The notes below the pieces were generated by a model, which was not told the origin of the DNA, did not search any database, and saw only the letters and a list, made by a program, of their open reading frames with translations. The translations under genes were made by a program, and so were the position numbers. This document shows positions 1-8,545 of a stretch of DNA of 64,000 nt, in pieces. The DNA comes from Hyphomicrobiales bacterium (lineage in GTDB: Bacteria; Pseudomonadota; Alphaproteobacteria; Rhizobiales; OSC116): the NCBI GenBank assembly GCA_013214705.1, contig JABSRZ010000003.1:248001-312000 (forward strand), given 5' to 3'. The first letter of the stretch is position 1. The number at the start of each line of letters is the position of its first letter.

Positions 1-751
1 CAGATATTATAAAATAGTAGTCAGTAGGTTCTTCAAGAAGAATGACTCTATCCCGATATGATTTGATGATGTGGGTCACATCCCATTTCTCAGAATCATC
101 TTTTATCGCCAAAGCATATTGCACAAAATCTTCTGATAGGTCAGGACTTTCGACACCAGAAACATAATGTCCAAGAATCGCGGCTTCCGACAAGCCATTG
201 ATTTTCTTATCATTCGCATTAACTAGATACGCACGAAACTCCAAATATTCTGAAAATTCCGCAAGCGTAATTAAACGGCTTACAACCTCGATATAATCAT
301 TAAATTGAAATATATGAATTATTCCGGCCGTAGAGCTCCTATGATACTTTACTTCTCTCAGGCTATTTTCTAAATCTTCATTTGGTTTATGGACTATGAT
401 TTTGTGCAATTGGGACATGTCAGCAGTTGATACATCAACAGAATGCCCCTGATTATTAGACAATCTAATTTCAGGATAGTCGGACATATATACAATAGTT
501 TCTCGGATCTGTTTTGTTGCCTTGCCCAGAACCTTGTCTTTAAACCATTTATCTTCTTTTTCTAGAGTTGTTGCCCCAGAAACATTGCGTTCTTTCAATT
601 GATATATGAACGATTTTCCACCCAAAAATACAATACTATCTGCAATTTCAATCTCTTGCCCATCTGGGTTCTTAAATCTGTTTTGAGAATAGGTGAATTC
701 TTTAAAGAAAAAAAATTCATTCAGATTATCAATATCATTTTCAAGTGTCAT
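1..751 (-). CDS. Hypothetical protein, possible PD-(D/E)XK nuclease-like N-terminus (3' end outside window)
   Basis: I translated this frame by hand: it opens with ATG at 751 and stays open for 250 codons to the window edge, so the C-terminus is missing. An AAGGA Shine-Dalgarno lies 8 bases upstream of the ATG, and the start is 11 bases beyond the stop of the upstream membrane gene, so they may be co-transcribed. Residues 30-53 hold a pattern compatible with a PD-(D/E)XK nuclease core: acidic residues E33, E35 and D38, a hydrophobic strand, then Q51-L-K53. The rest shows no motif I recognise. The reading frame looks more AT-rich than its neighbours and uses AGA, AGG and ATA codons freely, which suggests acquired DNA. 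The nuclease assignment is an inference from a short motif; function and name are unknown. Confidence 0.6.
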   Translation of the reverse strand, partial: MTLENDIDNLNEFFFFKEFTYSQNRFKNPDGQEIEIADSIVFLGGKSFIYQLKERNVSGATTLEKEDKWFKDKVLGKATKQIRETIVYMSDYPEIRLSNNQGHSVDVSTADMSQLHKIIVHKPNEDLENSLREVKYHRSSTAGIIHIFQFNDYIEVVSRLITLAEFSEYLEFRAYLVNANDKKINGLSEAAILGHYVSGVESPDLSEDFVQYALAIKDDSEKWDVTHIIKSYRDRVILLEEPTDYYFIIS

Positions 752-762
752 CCCCGAAGTCC

Positions 763-1365
763 TTATTTTTCACTCAAACTCATCGACATTTTTTGCAATT
801 TTGTTGTGCCCAATTTTCCTAGTCTGCCCAGCAATACATAGCCATATTTGCCATCATGCCATGAGGCTATTTTCCACTTTTGAGTTTGTGATATCACCAC
901 TTCGCCATCTGACTCAGATTTTGCTCGCGCCATATAATAGGCAACGCGCTCATCATCATCATTAATATATAATAAATAAGCCGCGGGCTTGCCCTCGGCA
1001 GCGCTTAGCCGTGCGCCCATAAATTCATAATTAAATTTTTGCATATCCGGCACTTTAAAATCGGTTTTAATGCTGTCATTAAACCAATTTTCTATGGTCA
1101 ACTTGTCAAACGCTTCAAGTTCTATCGGTCTAAATTCTTGACCGCCATAGACTTCATGCGCCTGCACCGCCAATTCGGCTATGTTATAAGTGGTTTTGCC
1201 AAAGGTATTTTCGACCATTCTGTTGGCCGAATAACCAATTAACCCACCGACCACCAACAGCAAAAACATAGCGGTTTTTTGCGACGATGGTAATTTAGGG
1301 CTTTTTTCGCGCTTTCTTAGCGGGCGGGTATAATTTCCACGCTTTTTAGGGGGCTGTGTGGCCAT
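763..1365 (-). CDS. Membrane protein with RsiW-type anti-sigma periplasmic domain, no zinc-finger domain
   Basis: The 200-residue protein has a short basic cytoplasmic N-terminus (residues 1-30), one membrane segment (about 31-48) and a periplasmic domain. That domain follows the pattern I know from alphaproteobacterial transmembrane anti-sigma factors: an A-H-x-V-Y block at 69-73 with a following R-P-I-E, a G-A-R-L at 117-120 followed by G-K-P-A-A, an aromatic strand, and a final W-H-D-G-K-Y-G-Y-V-L near 169-178. Classical members carry an N-terminal zinc-binding anti-sigma domain that grips an ECF sigma factor; here there is no such domain and no cysteine. No sigma-factor gene is adjacent. 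It may be a degenerate or repurposed sensor. The family resemblance is by eye; a function is not claimed. Confidence 0.6.
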   Translation of the reverse strand: MATQPPKKRGNYTRPLRKREKSPKLPSSQKTAMFLLLVVGGLIGYSANRMVENTFGKTTYNIAELAVQAHEVYGGQEFRPIELEAFDKLTIENWFNDSIKTDFKVPDMQKFNYEFMGARLSAAEGKPAAYLLYINDDDERVAYYMARAKSESDGEVVISQTQKWKIASWHDGKYGYVLLGRLGKLGTTKLQKMSMSLSEK

Positions 1366-1457
1366 ATTTCAATTCCAAAACATCGAATCACTATTATTAT
1401 ACTTATAATATAAGGATTGGACTGGCGTTTTAAAACAGTTTCGGCTAATAAACCCAC

Positions 1458-3374
1458 ATGTTAAATATTCTTGATCTCACATACCGCATCGAAGGCCGCC
1501 TGTTGTTCGAAAATGCGACCGCAAATATACCCTCTGGCCACAAAGTTGGCCTTGTCGGGCGTAATGGTGTCGGCAAAACCACATTGCTTAAAATTTTAAA
1601 TAAAGAAATACACGCCGAGGGTGGGCATATCACCACTTCGCGTGGGGCCAAAATAGGCATGGTGAGCCAAGAAGCTCCCGGCGGGCCGGAAAGCTTAATA
1701 AGCTGGGTTTTAAGCCAGCATACCGAAATGAACGAATTATTTGCCGAGGCCGAAACTTGTACCGACCCCGAGCGGATATCGGACATTCAGTTACGCTTGG
1801 TAGATATTGATGCCCATACCGCCAAATCTCGCGCGGCAACCATATTGTCTGGTTTGGGGTTTGATGATGAAGCCCAACAACGCGCTTGTGCCGATTTTTC
1901 TGGTGGCTGGCGCATGCGTTTGGCCTTGGGAGCGATTTTATTTTTAGAGCCAGATATTTTAATGCTCGACGAGCCGACCAATTATCTCGATCTTGAAGGC
2001 ACAATGTGGCTAGAAGCCTATTTGAAAACTTACCCCTATACTGTGCTCATTGTTAGCCATGATCGGGATTTGCTGAATAAATCGGTCACCCATATTTTAA
2101 ACCTCGAAGATAAACGCCTGCAATTATATCGGGGTGGCTATGACGAGTTCGAAAAACGCCGCCGCCAACATATTGAGCAGCAACAATCGGCTAAGAAAAA
2201 ACAAGACGAGCAGCGTAAACATATGCAAGCCTTTGTCGATAGGTTTAAGGCCAAGGCCAGCAAAGCCAAACAAGCGCAAAGCCGGATGAAAATGATCGAA
2301 AAGTTAAAGCCGATCGCCGCCATGTCCGAAAATGATGTCGCGCCGTTTAACTTTCCATCGCCCGAACGCACCTTTAACCCGCCAATGATGCGGTTTGAAA
2401 ATACCGCCGTGGGTTATGAAGAAGGCAAGCCTATACTGAAAAATATTAATTTGCGCATGGACCCGGATGACCGGATTGCGCTTTTGGGGGCAAACGGCAA
2501 CGGCAAATCGACCTTCGCAAAATTATTAGCCCATAAGTTGCAAAAAATGGATGGCGAGTTTTTCCATCATAAAAAAGTGGTCATTGGCTATTTTGCCCAA
2601 CATCAAATGGATGAGCTAGACGGCAGCGAAACCCCCTATCAGGTGATTAAAGGCCTGATGACCACCGCCACTGAAGCCCAAGTGCGCGCCCGTGTGGCGC
2701 AAATCGGCTTTGATTTGGACCGCGCCAATACCAAATGTGACAATTTATCGGGTGGTGAAAAAGCCCGCATGCTATTCGCTCTGGCAACGTTTCACAAACC
2801 CAACTTGTTGATATTGGACGAGCCGACCAACCATTTAGATGTCGATAGCCGCCAAGCGCTTATAATGGCGTTAAATGATTATGAAGGTGCGGTTATTCTG
2901 ATTAGCCATGACCGGCATTTGGTCGAAGCCAGCGCCGATATATTGTGGCTGGTAAATAATGGCACAGTGGAGACTTACGACGGCGATATGAATGATTATC
3001 GCAATCTATTGCTCGCCAGCCGAAAAACCGAAAAGTCGGCCAAAAAAGTTAAAATTAAAGTCGAAAACAAAACCGATACGCTTAAAGATAAACGCAAAAA
3101 ACTAGCCCAAGTGCGGGCTAAGTTAGCGCCACTAAAACAAAATATTGCCACCAGTGAGGCCAATGTTGCCAAACTTGAACGCAAGCTTAAAAAAATCACC
3201 AAAGCGTTGGCAGACCCTAAATTATTCACTGACTTTCCGCCCAAAAAAGCCGCTGACATCAGCCGTTTGCATGGCGAAACCAAAGTGTTGTTGAGCGAGT
3301 GGGAAGCCAAATGGCTGGTGTTTTTAGACGAATATGAAAAAGCTCAGCAATTTTTGGCAGCAAATTCCGACTAA
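1458..3374 (+). CDS. ABC-F family ATPase (Uup/YheS-like)
   Basis: This 638-residue protein has two ABC ATPase domains and no membrane segment, the layout of ABC-F ribosome-associated ATPases. The first domain shows Walker A GRNGVGKTT at residues 34-42, signature FSGGWRMR and Walker B ILMLDEPTNYLD; the second shows GANGNGKST, LSGGEKARM and LLILDEPTNHLD. The charged linker between domains (around residues 225-280) and a Lys-rich coiled coil at the C-terminus (about 545-625) are typical. ABC-F proteins act on the ribosomal E site during translation; which subgroup this one belongs to cannot be decided by eye. No clear Shine-Dalgarno precedes the ATG. The stop codon overlaps the convergent rsmA stop by 4 bases. 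Confidence 0.9.
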   Translation: MLNILDLTYRIEGRLLFENATANIPSGHKVGLVGRNGVGKTTLLKILNKEIHAEGGHITTSRGAKIGMVSQEAPGGPESLISWVLSQHTEMNELFAEAETCTDPERISDIQLRLVDIDAHTAKSRAATILSGLGFDDEAQQRACADFSGGWRMRLALGAILFLEPDILMLDEPTNYLDLEGTMWLEAYLKTYPYTVLIVSHDRDLLNKSVTHILNLEDKRLQLYRGGYDEFEKRRRQHIEQQQSAKKKQDEQRKHMQAFVDRFKAKASKAKQAQSRMKMIEKLKPIAAMSENDVAPFNFPSPERTFNPPMMRFENTAVGYEEGKPILKNINLRMDPDDRIALLGANGNGKSTFAKLLAHKLQKMDGEFFHHKKVVIGYFAQHQMDELDGSETPYQVIKGLMTTATEAQVRARVAQIGFDLDRANTKCDNLSGGEKARMLFALATFHKPNLLILDEPTNHLDVDSRQALIMALNDYEGAVILISHDRHLVEASADILWLVNNGTVETYDGDMNDYRNLLLASRKTEKSAKKVKIKVENKTDTLKDKRKKLAQVRAKLAPLKQNIATSEANVAKLERKLKKITKALADPKLFTDFPPKKAADISRLHGETKVLLSEWEAKWLVFLDEYEKAQQFLAANSD

Positions 3375-4228
3375 GCTTCTAATTGTTCAAACTTTTTGGC
3401 GATGCGCAAATAGTCATCGACACCCAGCGCATCGGCGCGCAAAGTTGGGTCTATATCCAACGCGGTTAAAAACTCTATGGCATTGGGTAAGGTTTTTTTA
3501 AGGCTAGCGCGCAACATTTTGCGCCGTTGGTTAAACGCTGCCAAGGTGATGGCCGAGAGTGATTTTAAACTTGGCGCATCGGCGGCCAACGGCTTGGGCA
3601 CCAAATGCACAATAGATGAGGTCACTTTGGGCGGCGGCATAAAATTAGCCCGGTCGACATTAAAGGCAATTTGGCACTCGCACCGCCATTGGCATATCAC
3701 GCTTAAACGGCCATAGGCTTTACTGTTCGGCCGTGCCACTATGCGTTCGGCAACTTCTTTTTGGAACATTAAAGTCAGGCTCTCAAACCATGCCGGCCAC
3801 GGGTCATGCTCTAGCCAGTTTAGCAATAATATGGTGGCAACATTATACGGCAAATTGGCGATAACTTTAACCCTACCACTCAGCTGGCTGGCAATGTCGA
3901 CTTTAAGCGCATCGCCTAATATATAATCTAATTTACCATCATAATGGTCGGAAATTTCTTTCAATGCCGGTAGCGCGCGGGGGTCCATCTCCACTGCCAA
4001 AACTCGTTTTGCGCCTTCAAACAATAATGCACGGGTCAAGCCGCCGGGGCCGGGGCCAATTTCGAGCACCGTAACGCCGTCTAGTGCGCCAGCATAGCGG
4101 GCAATGCGTGAGGTTAGATTTAAATCACATAAGAAATTTTGCCCGAGCGATTTTTTGGCCGCCAATTCATGTTTGGCAATCACTTCGCGCAATGGCGGCA
4201 AGCCATCCATGGCAAGTTTTTCACTCAT
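3371..4228 (-). CDS. rsmA: 16S rRNA dimethyladenosine transferase RsmA
   Basis: RsmA (KsgA) dimethylates two adjacent adenines in the 3' hairpin of 16S rRNA late in 30S assembly, using S-adenosylmethionine. The GQNFL block, the SAM-binding EIGPGPGGLT and the catalytic NLPYN motif are all present, followed by the usual C-terminal half. I chose the ATG at 4228, giving M-S-E-K, because it matches the usual N-terminus of alphaproteobacterial RsmA. Upstream alternatives are an ATG at 4243 and a GTG at 4264 that would overlap the pdxA stop as GTGA. It is last in surA-pdxA-rsmA and converges on the ABC-F gene with overlapping stops. Confidence 0.93.
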   Translation of the reverse strand: MSEKLAMDGLPPLREVIAKHELAAKKSLGQNFLCDLNLTSRIARYAGALDGVTVLEIGPGPGGLTRALLFEGAKRVLAVEMDPRALPALKEISDHYDGKLDYILGDALKVDIASQLSGRVKVIANLPYNVATILLLNWLEHDPWPAWFESLTLMFQKEVAERIVARPNSKAYGRLSVICQWRCECQIAFNVDRANFMPPPKVTSSIVHLVPKPLAADAPSLKSLSAITLAAFNQRRKMLRASLKKTLPNAIEFLTALDIDPTLRADALGVDDYLRIAKKFEQLEA

Positions 4229-4260
4229 AATTTTATCATCCATAACACCTGGTAAGTTTA

Positions 4261-5310
4261 TCACCCATAAGACCGGGCACTCATTTTATTATTTGCCATT
4301 TTATGGGCTATCTTTAAGGCAGCAATTAAAGAGTTGGGGCTAGCGATGCCCTGCCCCGCTATGTCAAACGCCGTGCCATGGTCTGGCGATGTGCGTATAA
4401 ACGGCAGGCCTAAGGTCACATTCACCCCATTGTCAAAATCTAAGGTTTTTATGGGTATTAACACTTGGTCATGATACATGCCGAGTGCCACGTCATATTG
4501 GGTGCGGGCAGTTTTATGAAACATCGTATCCGCTGGCATGGGGCCTGCAACGTCATATCCATCGGCTTCTAGGCGCTCGACGGCAAGGGCAACAATGTCT
4601 TTGTCCTCTGTGCCCATTGCGCCATCCTCGCCAGCATGCGGGTTTAGCCCGGCAATCGCCAGTTTAGGTTTCATAATGCCATAATATAATTGCAAATCCC
4701 GCACCACTATTTTAGCCGTGTCATAAATTAAATCGGCAGTTAGTTTTGCACCAACTTCCATAAGCGGAATGTGAATGGTAACCGGCACAACCCGCAGTAA
4801 ATTTGAAACCAACATCATGACCGATTTGTGGGTTTCACCACTTGTCCGGTTGGCCAAATGCTCTAAAAATTCGGTATGACCGGGGTATTTAAACCCAACT
4901 TGATAGAGGATATTTTTGGCAATGGCGTTTGTAGTCAGCGCGCGGCATTTGCCGGTTTGCACCCATTCAACCGCAGTTTCGATGGATTTTATTACGCTTT
5001 TTGCATTGTTAGATGTTGGCGCGCCAAACACCGGTTGCTCGGCCAATTCCTGGTGCAATACAGGTAAATATTCATCAAATATTTCAACCGCTTGTTCGGG
5101 TTTGTTGATTCTCCGAATCGGCACATTTAATTGCAATATTTCGGCTGTATTTTGCAGATGATTGGCATCACCAATGTAAATAAACGGCGCAATGCCTTTT
5201 TGATAGCGCGCGCGCCAAGCTTTGAGGGTTAACTCGCTGCCAATAGAGGCAGGGTCGCCGCAAGTTAGCGCCAAAGGCGGTGTGTTTTTTGTTGGCATTG
5301 GGTTGGGCAT
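4261..5310 (-). CDS. pdxA: 4-hydroxythreonine-4-phosphate dehydrogenase PdxA
   Basis: PdxA oxidises 4-phosphohydroxy-L-threonine in the DXP-dependent route to pyridoxal 5'-phosphate. The 349-residue product shows the N-terminal GDPASIG block (usually GDPaGIG), the LNPHAGEDG motif, and the metal-ligand region YDVALGMYHDQVLIPIK followed by the substrate loop RTSPDHGTAFDIAG. The length is normal for the family. It sits between surA and rsmA, an arrangement common in Proteobacteria, and its stop lies very close to the rsmA start, so translation may be coupled. The small Gly to Ser change within the first motif is not expected to abolish function. Confidence 0.95.
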   Translation of the reverse strand: MPNPMPTKNTPPLALTCGDPASIGSELTLKAWRARYQKGIAPFIYIGDANHLQNTAEILQLNVPIRRINKPEQAVEIFDEYLPVLHQELAEQPVFGAPTSNNAKSVIKSIETAVEWVQTGKCRALTTNAIAKNILYQVGFKYPGHTEFLEHLANRTSGETHKSVMMLVSNLLRVVPVTIHIPLMEVGAKLTADLIYDTAKIVVRDLQLYYGIMKPKLAIAGLNPHAGEDGAMGTEDKDIVALAVERLEADGYDVAGPMPADTMFHKTARTQYDVALGMYHDQVLIPIKTLDFDNGVNVTLGLPFIRTSPDHGTAFDIAGQGIASPNSLIAALKIAHKMANNKMSARSYG

Positions 5311-5363
5311 TTATAACCTTACAAATTGAATGAAGCCCTATATAGCCTAGCTATACAATGAGC

Positions 5364-6302
5364 CTATCTATAAATGATTTTAGCATTAGACATTATTTTT
5401 TTCAAATAACTGACGCCAAAATTTGCAAACGCTTTTTGCAATAGCTTATTTTTGGCATTTGCACGGGCTTTATTGCTATAGGCTTGGGTTTTTTTGCACA
5501 CCGCAAACATTTCAATGCCTTTGCTCAAAATGCGATAATGCGAAATAGTGCCAACTTTAGCACCTTTGACCAATTTACGTTGGCCCGGTGTTAGCGCGCT
5601 CAAGCTAGTTGCCGGGCGCGATTTAATTTCAACCCGGCCAAGGCTGGCGGTTAAGGTGCGTATGCGGCTGCATTTTGAAAATTCGGCTTGCACTTGTTTG
5701 GCTTGAGCTACTCTGGCATTGCGCTTGCTTGGGCTAGAGTTAGAGGGCATTTGCAGGGTGATTTGTTGCAAATCATAGACCGTCACCTTGCCGCCTTTTT
5801 TGGTCTCGGCTTCTATAGCTTGGTCGCTAATTTTTACGCTGCTGCCAAATTGTTTGCGCAATAAATTGCCCCACACTTGGTTAACTTTTTGGATGTTTCT
5901 CATGGTGTTAATGTGGCTGCCATTGTCCAACAAATATTGTTCTAACTGTTTAACGGTTAGTTTTGCGCCTTTGGCTATGGCCGCAATGCGTTTTTTAACT
6001 TCGCCATTGGATGGTTTAAAACCAGCCTTAGCGCCAGCCTGCAGCATCACTTGCTCTTCAATTAACTTGTTTATTACGGTTTTACGAATGTTAGCGTGAG
6101 CTTTTGCGGTTTGTTTTTGCGATTTTGAAATCAGCGTCAAACTAGAGCGGATTTTAATGTCATTCTCGTTGATAGATTTACCATCGACCGTAACCACCAC
6201 CCGGCTTGCCGCTAAGCTGGGAGAGATCAACATGGCTTGAGCAAAAATCACCATAGCCGCCACAGCGCCCAACAATTTAAACGATTTAGATATGAATTGC
6301 AT
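5364..6302 (-). CDS. SurA-like periplasmic chaperone with N-terminal SurA domain
   Basis: The product resembles SurA, the periplasmic chaperone that escorts outer-membrane beta-barrel proteins. I start it at the ATG at 6302, preceded by GAGGTGGTT; a longer frame to 6335 lacks a ribosome site. The N-terminus is a clear signal peptide, with a hydrophobic core and an A-x-A type cleavage site near residue 32. A helical SurA-type N-terminal domain follows (N-E-N-D-I-K-I-R-S, then paired helices). The C-terminal part keeps only faint parvulin features, such as V-G-T-I-S near a terminal F-A-V-C-K, so isomerase activity is doubtful. Proteobacterial surA often follows lptD; here no lptD precedes it. 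Position ahead of pdxA-rsmA supports the call. Confidence 0.78.
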   Translation of the reverse strand: MQFISKSFKLLGAVAAMVIFAQAMLISPSLAASRVVVTVDGKSINENDIKIRSSLTLISKSQKQTAKAHANIRKTVINKLIEEQVMLQAGAKAGFKPSNGEVKKRIAAIAKGAKLTVKQLEQYLLDNGSHINTMRNIQKVNQVWGNLLRKQFGSSVKISDQAIEAETKKGGKVTVYDLQQITLQMPSNSSPSKRNARVAQAKQVQAEFSKCSRIRTLTASLGRVEIKSRPATSLSALTPGQRKLVKGAKVGTISHYRILSKGIEMFAVCKKTQAYSNKARANAKNKLLQKAFANFGVSYLKKIMSNAKIIYR

Positions 6303-6462
6303 AACCACCTCAGAATAACATTTATTATCTATCAAAAGGCCTCGATAGATCTAGCCTTCTAATCTATCAATAAGGCTGCATTGCGACAAAGTCGAATCTA
6401 AACGCTTCATTAACCCAAAAGTTGATGGTTTATTCAGCAAAATAGTTAATTTTCGTGGCTGT

Positions 6463-6490
6463 TTGAACAAATTTAGCCATCAAATAATAT
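6463..6490 (+). promoter_or_regulatory. Candidate sigma-70 promoter for pepA-holC
   Basis: A -35-like TTGAAC (6463-6468) and a -10-like TAATAT (6485-6490) are separated by 16 bases in the 260-base gap between the divergent surA and pepA genes. Transcription would begin near 6497 and give a leader of about 65 bases before the pepA start at 6563. This is a motif match only. Confidence 0.4.
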
Positions 6491-6562
6491 CACTTGTATT
6501 CAGCCTGATATAGAGCCATGTTCAACATCAGCACATTTTTAAGAATCGTATGGAGACAATAT

Positions 6563-8038
6563 ATGAAATATGGGTTTAATGACTTATCTGACCTTCCAAA
6601 AGCCGGCACATCGGTATATTTCGCCTATCAAGATGATGCCGATAAAGCTGTGTTAGATGGCCCGGCAGAACTGGCCGATAAAGCCACTGATGGGCAAATA
6701 TCACGCGCCATTAACATTGCCAAATTTAAAGCCGAACCAGCCACCACATTAGAGATTATCGCCCCTAATGGTTTGGCTGTAGACGCCATCATCATTGTTG
6801 GCCTTGGTAAATTGCCGGATGTGTGTGAAGAAAGTTTAATGGACACCGGCGCTAACGCTTTTGGTGTGGCGCAAAAAATATCCGATATAGTCAATTATAT
6901 TTATGAGCACAAAAAAATAGCCATAGAAAATATTTTAATGGGCGCTGAATTGCGCGGCTATAAGTGGGATAAATACCAAACCGTTAAAAAAGATGAAACT
7001 GGCCGGGCTAGCACGATAAACGTTTATTCCGCAAATAAAACCCAAGATGCGAAAACCTGGGATAGCAAACAACATGTGGCCGCCGGGGTGTTATATGCGC
7101 GCGATTTGATTAACGAACCGTCCAATAAATTAAACCCCGAAACCTATGCAGAACGGCTAAAAGAATTTAGCAAAATTGGCATAAAGGTCGAAGTTTTGGG
7201 CGAAAAACAATTAACCAAACTGGGTTTTGGTTCGCTATTGTCTGTCGGTCAAGGCAGCGCCTATGAAAGCCATGTGGTGGTGATGCAATATAATGGCGGC
7301 GCAAAAAATGATGCTCCCATCGCCTTGGTGGGCAAAGGGGTTACCTTTGATACCGGCGGCATTTCGCTAAAACCATCTCCCGATATGGACGCCATGAAAG
7401 GCGATATGGGCGGCAGTGCTGCCGTGGTTGGCGCCATCCGCGCTTTGGCGGCGCGCAAAGCCAAAGTAAACGTAGTTTGTGTTGTCGGCCTGGTCGAAAA
7501 TATGCCGAGCCACATGGCGATGAAGCCGGGTGACGTGGTCACCTCACTGTCTGGCCAAACCATCGAAAACCTGAATACAGATGCCGAGGGCCGCTTGGTA
7601 TTGGCGGATATTTTATGGTATACGCAAGATCGGTTTAACCCTAAAGTTATGCTAAATGCCGCCACCCTAACTGGGGCTATTGTTGTGGCTTTGGGCACGC
7701 ATTATGGTGGTTTTTTCACCAATGATGAAAGCTTGGTAGCGCCGATGAAAATAGCTGGCGACCAAGTGGGTGAGCCGATTTGGCAAATGCCGCTGCATAA
7801 ATTTTATGACAAAAAAATCGACACTCCAAATGCTGATGTCAAAAATATGGCAGACCGTTGGGGCGGAGCTATTTATGCCGCAGCCTTTTTGCAGCGCTTT
7901 GTAAATGACACACCTTGGGTGCATGTCGATTTGGCAGGTACTATATTTGGCGCGGGCAAAACCCCCACCAACCAAGGGTGGTCGTCAGGTTATGGCGTGC
8001 GTTTGTTCGAACGGTTTATCAGCAAATATGAGTCATAG
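6563..8038 (+). CDS. pepA: Leucyl aminopeptidase PepA
   Basis: This is an M17 family cytosolic aminopeptidase, a two-metal hexameric enzyme that removes N-terminal residues from peptides. The C-terminal catalytic half shows the metal and substrate motifs GKGVTFDTGGISLKP and NTDAEGRLVLAD, together with the conserved stretch TLTGAIVVALG. I start it at the ATG at 6563, which has GGAG seven bases upstream and gives 491 residues, instead of the longer frame from 6518. The gene for the DNA polymerase III chi subunit follows after two bases; pepA-holC is a frequent pair in Proteobacteria and explains the operon. Confidence 0.94.
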   Translation: MKYGFNDLSDLPKAGTSVYFAYQDDADKAVLDGPAELADKATDGQISRAINIAKFKAEPATTLEIIAPNGLAVDAIIIVGLGKLPDVCEESLMDTGANAFGVAQKISDIVNYIYEHKKIAIENILMGAELRGYKWDKYQTVKKDETGRASTINVYSANKTQDAKTWDSKQHVAAGVLYARDLINEPSNKLNPETYAERLKEFSKIGIKVEVLGEKQLTKLGFGSLLSVGQGSAYESHVVVMQYNGGAKNDAPIALVGKGVTFDTGGISLKPSPDMDAMKGDMGGSAAVVGAIRALAARKAKVNVVCVVGLVENMPSHMAMKPGDVVTSLSGQTIENLNTDAEGRLVLADILWYTQDRFNPKVMLNAATLTGAIVVALGTHYGGFFTNDESLVAPMKIAGDQVGEPIWQMPLHKFYDKKIDTPNADVKNMADRWGGAIYAAAFLQRFVNDTPWVHVDLAGTIFGAGKTPTNQGWSSGYGVRLFERFISKYES

Positions 8039-8040
8039 GC

Positions 8041-8541
8041 ATGACTGAGGTTTCATTTTATCATCTCGAGACTAAGCCGCTAGATTTAGTGCTGCCTGAG
8101 TTGATAGAAAAATGTTATGAGCGCGATTGGAAAACCTATATCCAATGCGCTGATAAAGTGATGGCTCAACATATTGACAAATTATTATGGTCGTTTAAGC
8201 CAGATAGTTTTGTGCCGCATGGGTTAGATGAAGCGCCACAAGCCCAACGCAAAAATTTCGACAAGCAACAATATGCAGCGCAACAACCGATTTTAATCGG
8301 CACCCAAGCCCATAACCCCAATGGCGCAAGTGTGCGGTTTTTATTGGCTGGGTGCGATATTGTTGCCGATGATATTTCCAACTATCAGCGTATAATTGTT
8401 ATGTTTGATGGCACTGATGAGTCGGCAGTTAACGCCGCCCGCGACCAATGGAAAACCTATAAATCGCTACCTGCCAACGCCATATCTGCCATAACTTATT
8501 GGCAACAAGATATGGCGGGCAAGTGGCAAAAGAAAGCCTAG
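8041..8541 (+). CDS. holC: DNA polymerase III chi subunit HolC
   Basis: HolC binds the psi subunit and single-stranded-DNA-binding protein, linking the clamp loader to SSB-coated DNA. The 166-residue sequence has the expected N-terminal strand (EVSFYHL), the W-K-T-Y-I-Q core, the conserved W-S-F-K-P-D-S-F-V-P-H-G region and the P-I-L-I-G-T strand. It starts two bases after the pepA stop, so translation is probably coupled. The 3' end converges on the DUF4344 gene with only four bases between stops, leaving no room for a terminator. Confidence 0.9.
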   Translation: MTEVSFYHLETKPLDLVLPELIEKCYERDWKTYIQCADKVMAQHIDKLLWSFKPDSFVPHGLDEAPQAQRKNFDKQQYAAQQPILIGTQAHNPNGASVRFLLAGCDIVADDISNYQRIIVMFDGTDESAVNAARDQWKTYKSLPANAISAITYWQQDMAGKWQKKA

Positions 8542-8545
8542 GCGG

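Noticed and set aside
7261-7698. A 145-codon minus-strand frame inside pepA
   Set aside because: It is antisense to the conserved catalytic core of PepA and shows no motif.
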